A stretch of 43,225 nt of DNA from Collinsella sp. TM09-10AT (GTDB taxonomy: Bacteria > Actinomycetota > Coriobacteriia > Coriobacteriales > Coriobacteriaceae). The DNA lies in contig NZ_QSOP01000020.1 of the NCBI RefSeq assembly GCF_003436275.1, forward strand, positions 1 through 43,225, given 5' to 3'. Positions 23,663 through 31,110 of this stretch are shown piece after piece (within the stretch, counting starts at the first letter, position 1; the number at the start of each line of letters is the position of its first letter). The position numbers and the translations under genes are program-made. The notes under the pieces are model-generated. The model did not search any database. It saw only the letters and a program-made list of their open reading frames with translations, and was not told the DNA's origin.

Positions 23663-25093
23663 CTAGCGCTCGGAAATTGGGCCGTTCTCAAGCTCATCCT
23701 CGCTAAAGCCAAAGAACCAGGCAACAGCAAAGCTTACGATAAAGCCAGCCGCCGAAGCGATAGCGGCACAGATCAGGTTCTCGTTGCCGCCGCCGACAAA
23801 CGTCATAATATTAAGCACGTTGGAAGCAGCACCAGCAAGATAGGCATTCACATGCAAAGCGAGCGCCGCGGCACCGGCGACAAACGAACCCGCCATGCAG
23901 GCAACGAACAGCTTACGATAGCGGAACAGCATGCCATAGATGAACGGCTCACCGACGCCTCCAATGAGCTGGGCGACAAGATAGCCGGCACATTGGCTCT
24001 TTTCCTCCTTGTTACGGAGCTTGAGCCATGACGCAATCTCCACTCCATAGGCAGCCCACAGCGCAACCGTAGGGGCGACCAGAATAAAGCTGTCAGAGCC
24101 CGTCGACATGAAGTTTGCAATGGCAATCATAATGACCGCGACATGCATGCCCGTAATGACCATGGGCAACCAAATTGCTGCAAGCAAGCCGCCACCAATA
24201 ATCGCCACGATACCTCCCTCGGCACCGAGGAACTCAAAGACAACCGCCAAACCGTTACCGCACCAAGAACCAAGAGGAGCAAGCAGGCAAAGCGCAAAGG
24301 GGACAGTCAGGGCAAGCGTGCAAAGCGGCGTAAAGACCGTGGTGAGCGAATCGGGCATGTGCTTGCGCAAGAACTTCTCGAACACGGACATCAACGCAAC
24401 CGTGAGCAGAATGGGAATAACCGTCTGCGCATAGTTTGCAGGCACGCAAGGGATGCCATAAACGCTAAAGGCTTTTCCCTCGGCTGCCATTTGCATAAAC
24501 GTCGGTTCGATAAGCACACCGCCCATAAAAGCGCCGTACATGGGCGTGGCGCCAATGCTCTTGGCAGCCGTAAAGCCCAAGAAGATCGGAATGAAATAGA
24601 ACGTCACGTTGTAGAGCATATTGAGCAGGACATAAAGATCGCTCGTATCCGCAATGAGATTGAGCATCGTTGGCCCGAGTACGACGGCAACGGTTTTGAA
24701 CATGCCCGACGCGAGCAGCAATGGAATCATCGGAACCATGGAGCCCGAGAGGTAGTTAAGAATCGCATTGCCAACGGCTGCCGGGGTAAGCGGTGTTTTG
24801 ACTCCACTTGCGTCGAGGTTCTCGTCGATGCTCTCCTGCTTGGCCAACCCGCTCATCTTGATGAGCTCGTCATATACCTTAGGCACGTTTTGCCCAATAA
24901 TCACCTGGAACTGCCCGCCAGATATTTGAGCGCCGATGACGCCGTTAATTTTTTTAACAGCGTTAATGTCGGGCAACTCCATATCCTTAAGGTTAAAACG
25001 CAGACGCGTCATGCAGTGGGCTGCAAAGGTGATGTTGTCTTTGCCACCCAGCGCCTCGAGCACATCGGCTGCGATCTTCTTATTGTCAGCCAT
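23663..25093 (-). CDS. PTS EIIBC component, beta-glucoside/sucrose family
   Basis: Sugar permease-phosphotransferase of 476 aa. EIIB covers about residues 1-85 with the phosphorylated Cys27 in NITFAAHCMTRLRFNLKD, and EIIC covers about 105-470 with about ten membrane segments and the GGVGEPFIYGML motif. No EIIA domain is fused at the C-terminus (FGFSEDELENGPISER), and none is nearby, so a separate EIIA must supply phosphate. The likely substrate class is beta-glucosides, trehalose, sucrose or N-acetylmuramic acid; which one is not readable. The start at 25093 has AAAGGGAAAA 8 nt upstream. It lies downstream of a BglG antiterminator, which should control it. Confidence 0.9.
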   Translation of the reverse strand: MADNKKIAADVLEALGGKDNITFAAHCMTRLRFNLKDMELPDINAVKKINGVIGAQISGGQFQVIIGQNVPKVYDELIKMSGLAKQESIDENLDASGVKTPLTPAAVGNAILNYLSGSMVPMIPLLLASGMFKTVAVVLGPTMLNLIADTSDLYVLLNMLYNVTFYFIPIFLGFTAAKSIGATPMYGAFMGGVLIEPTFMQMAAEGKAFSVYGIPCVPANYAQTVIPILLTVALMSVFEKFLRKHMPDSLTTVFTPLCTLALTVPFALCLLAPLGSWCGNGLAVVFEFLGAEGGIVAIIGGGLLAAIWLPMVITGMHVAVIMIAIANFMSTGSDSFILVAPTVALWAAYGVEIASWLKLRNKEEKSQCAGYLVAQLIGGVGEPFIYGMLFRYRKLFVACMAGSFVAGAAALALHVNAYLAGAASNVLNIMTFVGGGNENLICAAIASAAGFIVSFAVAWFFGFSEDELENGPISER

Positions 25094-25396
25094 ATCATTT
25101 TCCCTTTCGAACGATCCGGTTCCTCCCTCGCTGCGCGCGCGAGGAGACAAAGCGGACGGTGGCCCGTCGCCCGCACGGAAGTATTCGATTGTTGAGGGAA
25201 ACGGCGTAAAGACAAAAGCTCCAAAACGAGACATCGACAGGTCGCCCTGTCTTTACGTCACGCTTCGGAAGCTCAGCTCTCGAATAACACCTTATGTCGC
25301 GCTAAGGGTATCAGCTTCACCATGCGAACGGCGGCCTCATGATGCCCAAAAGTCTGCGAACGGTACGCTTTCTTTGATGAACGGCATAGAAAGCGC
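25094..25396 (-). other. 303-bp gap between bglG-like and PTS genes with long foldback
   Basis: CGTAAAGACA (25205-25214) is the exact reverse complement of TGTCTTTACG (25248-25257), and GACAGG/CCTGTC (25236-25241 with 25246-25251 region) forms a competing inner hairpin. This is where a BglG-type protein would act, but I could not match the known RAT consensus and saw no classic U-tract. The rest shows no gene; the apparent N-terminal extension of the PTS frame (to 25234) has no ribosome site. Confidence 0.4.
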
Positions 25397-26254
25397 CTAT
25401 TTGTCGGCTGGCACCTCGCCCGTTACGTTGCCGGCATAGACCCGATTGACATGGAGCATGAGATACACCTTCTCCTCGGGCACGATGGAGGCATGATACG
25501 TTTCCTCGATAACATCTGCCATTTTGTCAACACAAGCCGCTATAGCCGGATGCTCCTCACAGAGAGGACGATAGAGCGCCGCATTATCGGTATTAAGCGG
25601 CTCCCCGGTGCGGACGCGCTCTAACAAGTAGCGTACATGAGTGTCATAGCGTGCATAGTCAAAAGCGTCGCGGTCAACGGCGATAGCAAGATCTTTCTCG
25701 ATGATCGCTACGAGCTTTTCGATCAGGCGTTCCTCGCGGCGGACGTCGTTTGACTTCGCCTTACTAGAACTTGCCATAACGCTGTTAACGATGCAGAGTG
25801 CGATGCCCGCCCTCTCCCCGCGTGGCATAGATATACCGAATTCGCGCTCTATGCCAGCATGGGCAAGCATCGCGATCTTAAATTCAATGGGATATTGCTG
25901 TTGAACGTCACAAGAAAGCGGCATCTGAACATACATGTGCTCACGGCAGCGCTTGATGGCAAAACTAATGTGGTCGGCGAGCGTAAAAGGAAGGTTCGCC
26001 GACAGCTCGCGCGAAATGTTGGTGCGCGCGACATCGGCAATCTGCGCACTAAACTCCATTACCTTGGGATCGATCTCGTTAAGAAGTGGCAGATAGCGCG
26101 CATCAACGTTGTAAAACGTGCGCTCAATCTGCGCAAGCGAAACCTCATCGGGGCCGTCAGGAAAACCAATGCCTTTCCCCAGTGCCACAAGCTCGGTTCC
26201 CTTATCGTTGACAAGCAAGGCGGCATTGTGATTAATGCGCTTAACGACCCTCAT
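25397..26254 (-). CDS. BglG/LicT-family transcription antiterminator
   Basis: RNA-binding antiterminator of 285 aa: CAT domain at residues 1-55 (MRVVKRINHNAALLV, ELVALGKGIGF) and two PTS-regulated domains. Of the four phosphorylatable histidines of this family, three are visible: H95 in LADHISFAIKR (PRD1), H206 in YDTHVRYLL and H268 in YLMLHVNRV (PRD2). The second PRD1 site is C154 in GIALCIVNS where family members have His. The protein should bind the leader of the PTS operon and prevent termination when the sugar is present. The ATG at 26254 has CGGAGG 5 nt upstream. It is first gene of the operon with EIIBC and the NIF3 protein. Confidence 0.9.
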   Translation of the reverse strand: MRVVKRINHNAALLVNDKGTELVALGKGIGFPDGPDEVSLAQIERTFYNVDARYLPLLNEIDPKVMEFSAQIADVARTNISRELSANLPFTLADHISFAIKRCREHMYVQMPLSCDVQQQYPIEFKIAMLAHAGIEREFGISMPRGERAGIALCIVNSVMASSSKAKSNDVRREERLIEKLVAIIEKDLAIAVDRDAFDYARYDTHVRYLLERVRTGEPLNTDNAALYRPLCEEHPAIAACVDKMADVIEETYHASIVPEEKVYLMLHVNRVYAGNVTGEVPADK

Positions 26255-26371
26255 GATGCCTCCGAAAATAGGCGCAGCCGAAGGGCAAGCGCAATGAATT
26301 CTAGTTAAGATGGTTCGCCTCGATTATTCCACGCAACGTCACGCGAAACAAGCAAACCCGAGCCCCCGCAA

Positions 26372-26423
26372 CCTACTAAAAAAGGACAGGTTTATTTTGG
26401 CAGATTTTTATCGGGGAAAACGC
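26372..26423 (+). repeat. 51-bp structured repeat, copy 4
   Basis: The most diverged copy: CCTACTAAAAAAGGACAGG...TTTTGGCAGA, then TCGGGGAAAACGC. It lies just upstream of the lacI remnant, and is in the same orientation as copy 5 on the other side of the HAD2 block. Confidence 0.8.
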
Positions 26424-26433
26424 GAAGAGGGGC

Positions 26434-26668
26434 ACGCCATATCACCGTTGTGGGCAGAGCGGCATTCATGCAGCTCGCTCTGCGCATACCTGGCATCCAC
26501 AAGACCCTCGCCCCGTATCCCGATATTAAAATTGAGTTCATTGGCACCGGAGAGTAAAATACCGCATCCGACGGCTACGGCATCGGCAGCCAGATTGCCG
26601 AGCGCGTCAGCACCCGGGCAAGCAGCCACGCCAAAGCTACCGTCATCGACCTCGGCACATACCTTTAG
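26434..26668 (+). pseudogene. Remnant of a LacI-family gene
   Basis: The sequence aligns to the lacI gene at 15214-16326: it translates as ARHITVVGRAAFMQLALRIP..., matching residues about 175-233 of LacI (ARHIVVVGRAAFMQLTLRVL), then jumps to the last 20 residues (RASSHAKATVIDLGTYL against QASSQAEATAINLGAYL). The DNA-binding domain and about 115 internal residues are missing; the internal deletion has GAGCG at both ends in the intact gene, which suggests slippage between short repeats. A stop TAA replaces the Trp codon in GEWNTA. Its final TAG overlaps the stop of the HAD2 gene. It cannot encode a regulator. Confidence 0.88.
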
Positions 26669-27315
26669 CACACGGCCTTGACCGCCGCCGTCAGATCGAA
26701 CAGCGTGTCGAGCACGACCTCGCAGCCATCCACCACGTCCTGCGGCAGCGGCACGATGTCGGGAACGGCAAAGACGTGGCAGCCGGCCGTGATGCCCGAG
26801 ACGCAGCCGTTGCGGGAATCCTCGACCACGGCGCACTCCTCGGGGGCAAAGCCCGCGCGCTCGCAGGCGAGCAGATACATCTCGGGGTCGGGCTTGCCGC
26901 ATGCGACGTCCTCGCCAAAGGTCACCGTTTCAAACTTGTCAAAGAGGCCGACCGTCTTAAGGTTGCGTTCGGCCGCAACGCGGCGCGACGACGTCGCAAG
27001 GCCCACGTGATAGCCCGCGGCCAGCAGCTCGTCCAGGCACTCGGCGGCGCCGGCCTTAAGCTCCAGGTCGGTCTTGGCCATCTCGCTGTGTAGCTCAACG
27101 TTGCGGGCAAAAATCGCGTCGGCGGTTTCGCCCTTGCCGTAATGCGCCTCAAGGATGCCCTTAACATCGGCATTCGAACGGCCGATAAACTGATGAATCA
27201 ACGCATCATCAATCTCAATTCCCAGCTCAGCAGCGCCCACCTTCCATGCCCTCATGTCCAAACGCTCGGTATCGACCGGCGTTCCGTCCATGTCAAAAAT
27301 GACAGCCTTGATCAT
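26665..27315 (-). CDS. HAD-family phosphatase or phosphomutase, copy 2
   Basis: A 216-aa paralogue of the gene at 20726-21376 with the same catalytic motifs (FDMDGTPVDTE, ATSSR, GKPDPEMY, EDSRNG). Residues 140-215 are identical to copy 1, and the DNA there differs at only a few bases, while the cap domain (about residues 20-82) has roughly 30 or more changes. The duplicated segment includes the promoter (to about 27413). Motif I has Pro for Leu after DGT, an allowed variant in the family. The different cap suggests a different sugar phosphate. It lies between two direct copies of the 51-bp repeat and ends in overlap with the lacI remnant. Confidence 0.88.
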   Translation of the reverse strand: MIKAVIFDMDGTPVDTERLDMRAWKVGAAELGIEIDDALIHQFIGRSNADVKGILEAHYGKGETADAIFARNVELHSEMAKTDLELKAGAAECLDELLAAGYHVGLATSSRRVAAERNLKTVGLFDKFETVTFGEDVACGKPDPEMYLLACERAGFAPEECAVVEDSRNGCVSGITAGCHVFAVPDIVPLPQDVVDGCEVVLDTLFDLTAAVKAVC

Positions 27316-27377
27316 ATCGGTCCCTTCATCGGCTTGCACGGCCTTCGTTACCGTCACTCTACCGCGCTTTACAGCTT

Positions 27378-27393
27378 GTATATAACGTATATA
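27378..27393. promoter_or_regulatory. HAD2 promoter region, duplicated AT-rich near-palindrome
   Basis: GTATATAACGTATATA, identical to 21431-21446 before HAD gene 1. Similarity of the two upstream regions stops a few bases beyond CTTTCGTTACAT (27404-27412), marking the edge of the duplication. Confidence 0.45.
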
Positions 27394-27425
27394 TCATATT
27401 TGGCTTTCGTTACATGAATCAATAG

Positions 27426-27476
27426 CCTGTCAAAAAGGGACAGGTTTATTTTGACAGGTTTTATCTAGGGAAACGC
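27426..27476 (+). repeat. 51-bp structured repeat, copy 5
   Basis: CCTGTCAAAAAGGGACAGG...TTTTGACAGG, then TAGGGAAACGC. Both arms differ from copy 1 by a matched change (CCTGTC/GACAGG instead of CCTGCC/GGCAGG), which keeps the stem and argues that structure is selected. It lies between divergent HAD2 and the nuclease gene; bases 27477-27628 hold no other gene. Confidence 0.85.
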
Positions 27477-27628
27477 CGGATAGCCCCACATTCACAACCG
27501 CCGCAGCTCCATATGAGGCAAATGAACCGGCGGCATTTGTCCCAAATCTTGAGTATTTGTTCGGCGGAGCGGCCTCAGCCGGCTCCTGCTAGACTGGTAG
27601 ATTCGCAGCCGAACAACCAGGAGCCCCC

Positions 27629-28612
27629 ATGTCGCGCAAGTCCGCCTACAAGCAAGTACTTTCCATCGGCACCGCCGTGGTGCTGGGATTTGCGCTGTTT
27701 ACGGGATCGCTCGACGGGGCGCCCAAGCTGCTGTCGCCGCAAAGCGATGAGCAGGCGGCGGCCCTGGCCGAGAAGCAAAGCGAGAGCCCCAACCGCACCG
27801 ACGACGAAGCGGGCTTGGTCGCCCGGCTCGAATCGGGAACAGCGAGCTCCGAGGACTCCGAAGGCGGCCAAAGCACCGGCGATGGCTCCGAATCCACCAC
27901 AACCGGCACCGGCGACGACACTTCCGCAGATAGCACTGCCATCCCCATTGATGAAGTCGAAAATCCCGATCAAGACCGCGCGCGCGGCGTATACCTCACC
28001 AGCATTCCCGACTACGCCGGTAACCCCTACGTCGCCCTTCGCGCCGATGGTACGCACTCGCTCGGCACGCCGTCGTTCACGCTCGATGAATACGAGCGCG
28101 CCACCGAAGAAGGCTGCTTTAAGAAGTTCTCTAAACTCGACAGCCTGGGCCGTACCCGCAAAGCACTCGCCTGCATAGGACCCGAATCGCTCGGTCAGGG
28201 CAAGCGCGGCGATATCTCGCGTATCCACCCCGCCGGATGGCACCAGCAGCGCTACGACTTTATTCCAGGCCAGAGCCTCTATAACCGCTGCCACCTTATC
28301 GCTTGGTCGCTCTGCGGCGAAAACGCCAACCGCAAAAATCTCCTGACCGGCACGCGTTATCTCAACGAAACGGGCATGCTGCCCTTTGAGGAGCAGATCC
28401 TCGACTACATCCGCGACACGGGCAACCATGTGCTCTACCGCGTCACGCCCATGTACAACGAAGAGGAACTTCTCTGCCGCGGCGTGCGCCTTGAGGCCCA
28501 ATCGGTCGAGGATCACGGCAAGACGCTGTGTTTCCACGTGTACTGTTATAACCTGCAACCGCATGTGCAGATTGACTACGCCACCGGCCGCAATCAGGCC
28601 TCAGGGGACTAG
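27629..28612 (+). CDS. Exported DNA/RNA non-specific endonuclease
   Basis: A 327-aa protein with an N-terminal signal or anchor (YKQVLSIGTAVVLGFALFTG, about residues 7-26), a low-complexity acidic Ser/Thr/Gly linker to about residue 115, and a C-terminal nuclease domain of the EndA/NucA-like beta-beta-alpha-metal fold. The catalytic region is SLYNRCHLIAWSL followed by GENANRKNLLTGTRYLN, with the His and the metal-binding Asn expected for the family. Such nucleases degrade extracellular DNA for nutrients, transformation or biofilm release. The ATG at 27629 has GGAG 5 nt upstream. It stands alone, converging with EF-G2 over a shared terminator. Confidence 0.87.
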   Translation: MSRKSAYKQVLSIGTAVVLGFALFTGSLDGAPKLLSPQSDEQAAALAEKQSESPNRTDDEAGLVARLESGTASSEDSEGGQSTGDGSESTTTGTGDDTSADSTAIPIDEVENPDQDRARGVYLTSIPDYAGNPYVALRADGTHSLGTPSFTLDEYERATEEGCFKKFSKLDSLGRTRKALACIGPESLGQGKRGDISRIHPAGWHQQRYDFIPGQSLYNRCHLIAWSLCGENANRKNLLTGTRYLNETGMLPFEEQILDYIRDTGNHVLYRVTPMYNEEELLCRGVRLEAQSVEDHGKTLCFHVYCYNLQPHVQIDYATGRNQASGD

Positions 28613-28657
28613 CCCTACCCACGACAAGAACCGATTTGCAATCCCCTAGGGATCAAA

Positions 28658-28690
28658 AAGGGCCGCTCCGGATCACCCAGAGCGGCCCTT
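28658..28690. terminator. Bidirectional terminator, nuclease / EF-G2
   Basis: AAGGGCCGCTC (28658-28668) pairs perfectly with GAGCGGCCCTT (28680-28690). The minus strand has a TTTTTGATCC tail. Confidence 0.85.
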
Positions 28691-28724
28691 GCATCAACAT
28701 GCGTGGCGCAGGCAAAACCACACG

Positions 28725-30800
28725 TTACTTGGCGCGGCCCTCCTCATAGCGCTCGACCAGCTTGGCCTGAACGTCATAAGGCACCTGCTCATAGCCTGCG
28801 GGCTCCATGGTAAAGTCGCCCGTGCCGCGCGTAATAGAGCGCAGGCGCGTCGAGTAATCCGTCAGCTCGGCCAACGGGGCCTGGGCAATGACCACGGTAT
28901 CGCCGCGCTCGTCGGTCTCCATGCCTGTCACGCGACCGCGCGAGGCCGAGATGTCGCCCATCACGGCGCCGGCATAGCTCTCGGGGATTGTCACCGTGAT
29001 TTTCTCGATGGGCTCCAGCACCACCGGGTCGGCATCGGCGCACGCCTTGCGCAGGCCGATGCGGGCCGCCGCGCGGAACGCCATCTCGTTGGAGTCGACG
29101 CTGTGATACGAGCCGTCGTACACAGCCACGCGAATGCCCGTAAGCGGGTAGCCGGCAATGATGCCGTCCTTCATGGTCTCCTGAACGCCCTTGTCCACGG
29201 CGGGGATCAGCGAGCGCGGAATACGGCCGCCCACGACCTCGTCCACAAACTCATAGCCGTCGCTCGTACCGTCGGCGGCAATCATCGGCTCCACGCGCAG
29301 CCAGCAGTCACCATACTGACCGGCACCACCAGTCTGCTTCTTATGACGACCCTGGGCACTTGCCGTGCGGCGGATGGTCTCGCGATACGGAATACGGATC
29401 GGCACGCTCTTGGCAGCGACCTTGGTGCGGTCCTCCAGGCGATTGAGCAGGACCGAAACCTGTGCCTCGCCCACCGCCGAGATAATGGTCTGGCCGGTCT
29501 CCTCGTCGCGGTCGATGCTCATGGTTGGATCGGCCTTGCAGGCCTTCTCGATAAACGTGTAGAGCTTCTCCTCGTCGCCGCGATTCTCGGCCTCGATGGC
29601 GATGCGGTACTGCGAGTTGGGGAACTTAAACGCCGCCGCCTCGACCTTACCGGTAATGGAGAGCGTATCGCCCGTCTCGGCCGCCAGCTTGGGCGCCACA
29701 ATAATGTCGCCGGCATAGGCGTGACCGACCTCGGTCATGTCGCGGCCGCACATCACATACAGGTGAGCCAGGCGATCGCTCTTGCGGGTACGCGCGTTGA
29801 TCAGCTCAAGGCCCGGCTCAAGCGTACCCGTCAGTACTTTGATAAAGCTGATGCGACCCTGCTGCGGATCGGCCAGCGTCTTAAACACAAACGCCACCGG
29901 ACGATCATCGTCACTCGAGATCTTAAGCGAATCGCCGTCGATAAGCGGCATCTCGCCGTAGTCGGTCGGCGCCGGGAAGTACGTGGCAATGTCGTCCATC
30001 AGCGAGTTGACGCCCTGCTCCTTAATGCAATCGCCCGCAAAGACCGGCACAAAGATGCGCTCGGCGATCGCCTTCGACAGCAGGCCTTCAAGCTCCTCCT
30101 GCGTCAGCGTCTCCTCGCCTTCCAGGTACTTCATCATCAGCTCATCGTCGGCCTCGGCCACCAACTCGCACAGATGGTCATGGGCTTCCTCGGCCTGGGC
30201 ACGATACTCCTCGGGAATCTCCGACTCAACGGCCTCGGCGCCGTTGCAGTGGCGCGCCTTCATGCGCACCAGGTCGATGATGCCGTCAAAGTCCTCGCCC
30301 TCGCCCCAGGGAAGAGTCACGGCGCCCAGGCGCGTACCAAAGCGCTCCTGCAGCAGGTCCATTGTGGTCGCAAAGCTGGCCTCGGAGCGCGACAGGCGGT
30401 TTACGAACACCGCACGCGCCAGGCGCAGGTCCTCGGCGGCATACCAGAGCTTAACCGTCGTAGGCTGCGGGCCGGCCTCGGCGTCGACCACAAACAGAGC
30501 CGTCTCGCAGACGCTCATCGCGGCAAAGGCGTCGCCGATAAAATCGGGGTAGCACGGGGCATCGAGCACATTGATGCGCGCGCCCTTCCAGTCGATCGGC
30601 GCAATGGTCGTCGAGATGGAAAATGCACGCTTGACCTCTTCGGGGTCATAGTCGAGCGTGGGCCTGGTGCCGTCGTGGCCGCCCAGGCGGGCGGTCTTGC
30701 CGGAAAGGTGGAGCATGGCCTCGGCGAGTGAAGTCTTGCCCACCCCGCCTTGGCCTACGAGCACCACGTTCCTTACGTTACCGGTCTTGGGAGCACCCAT
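28725..30800 (-). CDS. Elongation factor G-like GTPase (EF-G2)
   Basis: A 691-aa translational-GTPase paralogue with the five EF-G domains, near full EF-G length. G1 is GQGGVGKT (residues 16-23), unusual against AHIDAGKTT. G3 is DAPCYPDF (80-87) against DTPGHVDF, so the catalytic His is replaced by Tyr. G4 is NRLS (134-137) against NKMD. Domain IV/V motifs (QTGGAGQYGDCWLRVEP, SRGRVTGMETDERGD) remain. Actinobacteria commonly carry such EF-G2 proteins of unclear role; a reduced or altered GTPase is inferred. The start at 30800 has AAGGAGG 6 nt upstream; the longer frame to 30911 lacks support. A promoter TTGTCT-17-TATTCA lies at 31003-30975 on the minus strand. Confidence 0.88.
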   Translation of the reverse strand: MGAPKTGNVRNVVLVGQGGVGKTSLAEAMLHLSGKTARLGGHDGTRPTLDYDPEEVKRAFSISTTIAPIDWKGARINVLDAPCYPDFIGDAFAAMSVCETALFVVDAEAGPQPTTVKLWYAAEDLRLARAVFVNRLSRSEASFATTMDLLQERFGTRLGAVTLPWGEGEDFDGIIDLVRMKARHCNGAEAVESEIPEEYRAQAEEAHDHLCELVAEADDELMMKYLEGEETLTQEELEGLLSKAIAERIFVPVFAGDCIKEQGVNSLMDDIATYFPAPTDYGEMPLIDGDSLKISSDDDRPVAFVFKTLADPQQGRISFIKVLTGTLEPGLELINARTRKSDRLAHLYVMCGRDMTEVGHAYAGDIIVAPKLAAETGDTLSITGKVEAAAFKFPNSQYRIAIEAENRGDEEKLYTFIEKACKADPTMSIDRDEETGQTIISAVGEAQVSVLLNRLEDRTKVAAKSVPIRIPYRETIRRTASAQGRHKKQTGGAGQYGDCWLRVEPMIAADGTSDGYEFVDEVVGGRIPRSLIPAVDKGVQETMKDGIIAGYPLTGIRVAVYDGSYHSVDSNEMAFRAAARIGLRKACADADPVVLEPIEKITVTIPESYAGAVMGDISASRGRVTGMETDERGDTVVIAQAPLAELTDYSTRLRSITRGTGDFTMEPAGYEQVPYDVQAKLVERYEEGRAK

Positions 30801-30974
30801 GATGACCTCCTTGCAGGGCCGCGCGCAATGCGCGACGCCAACGGGGAGAGTTCGCGGTCGGTGCCGTCCCGGGAGCAGCATGGTCGGCAGCCGAGCCGAC
30901 TCACCCTCCAAATGTCCTATGCCACCACCCTACCCTCACGGACGGCTGTCCATGCATACCTTTCGGCACACGTA

Positions 30975-31003
30975 TGAATACAGGCGGCGAGAGGAAGAGA
31001 CAA
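30975..31003 (-). promoter_or_regulatory. Candidate EF-G2 promoter
   Basis: On the minus strand TTGTCT (31003-30998) and TATTCA (30980-30975) are separated by 17 nt, about 175 nt upstream of the EF-G2 start. Nothing else is recognised in 30801-31040. Confidence 0.35.
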
Positions 31004-31040
31004 GCTTGTGGGGCAATTATTGAACCCCGTCGATGTAAAC

Positions 31041-31077
31041 AAAAAGCCGCCACAGACCGTAAGACCTGTGGCGGCTT
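31041..31077 (-). terminator. Terminator of the amino-acid ABC operon
   Basis: AAGCCGCCACAG (31044-31055) pairs perfectly with CTGTGGCGGCTT (31066-31077). On the minus strand it is followed by TTTGTTTAC. Confidence 0.85.
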
Positions 31078-31110
31078 CGCCTCAATTAATAGTTGAGTAA
31101 ATACCTGAGT

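Noticed and set aside
25094..25234. Longer PTS EIIBC start at 25234
   Set aside because: The extra 47 residues lack EIIB similarity and a ribosome site; the ATG at 25093 begins the EIIB domain properly.
26310..26681. A 123-codon plus-strand gene over the repeat and lacI remnant
   Set aside because: Frame is not the one homologous to LacI; it is a chance frame crossing repeat copy 4 and decayed coding sequence.
12941..27476. CRISPR array made of the 51-bp repeats
   Set aside because: Copies are kilobases apart, in both orientations, with genes between them and no regular spacers or cas genes.
28689..30731. 680-codon plus-strand frame opposite EF-G2
   Set aside because: Antisense shadow of a clear EF-G2 gene; composition is typical of such shadows.
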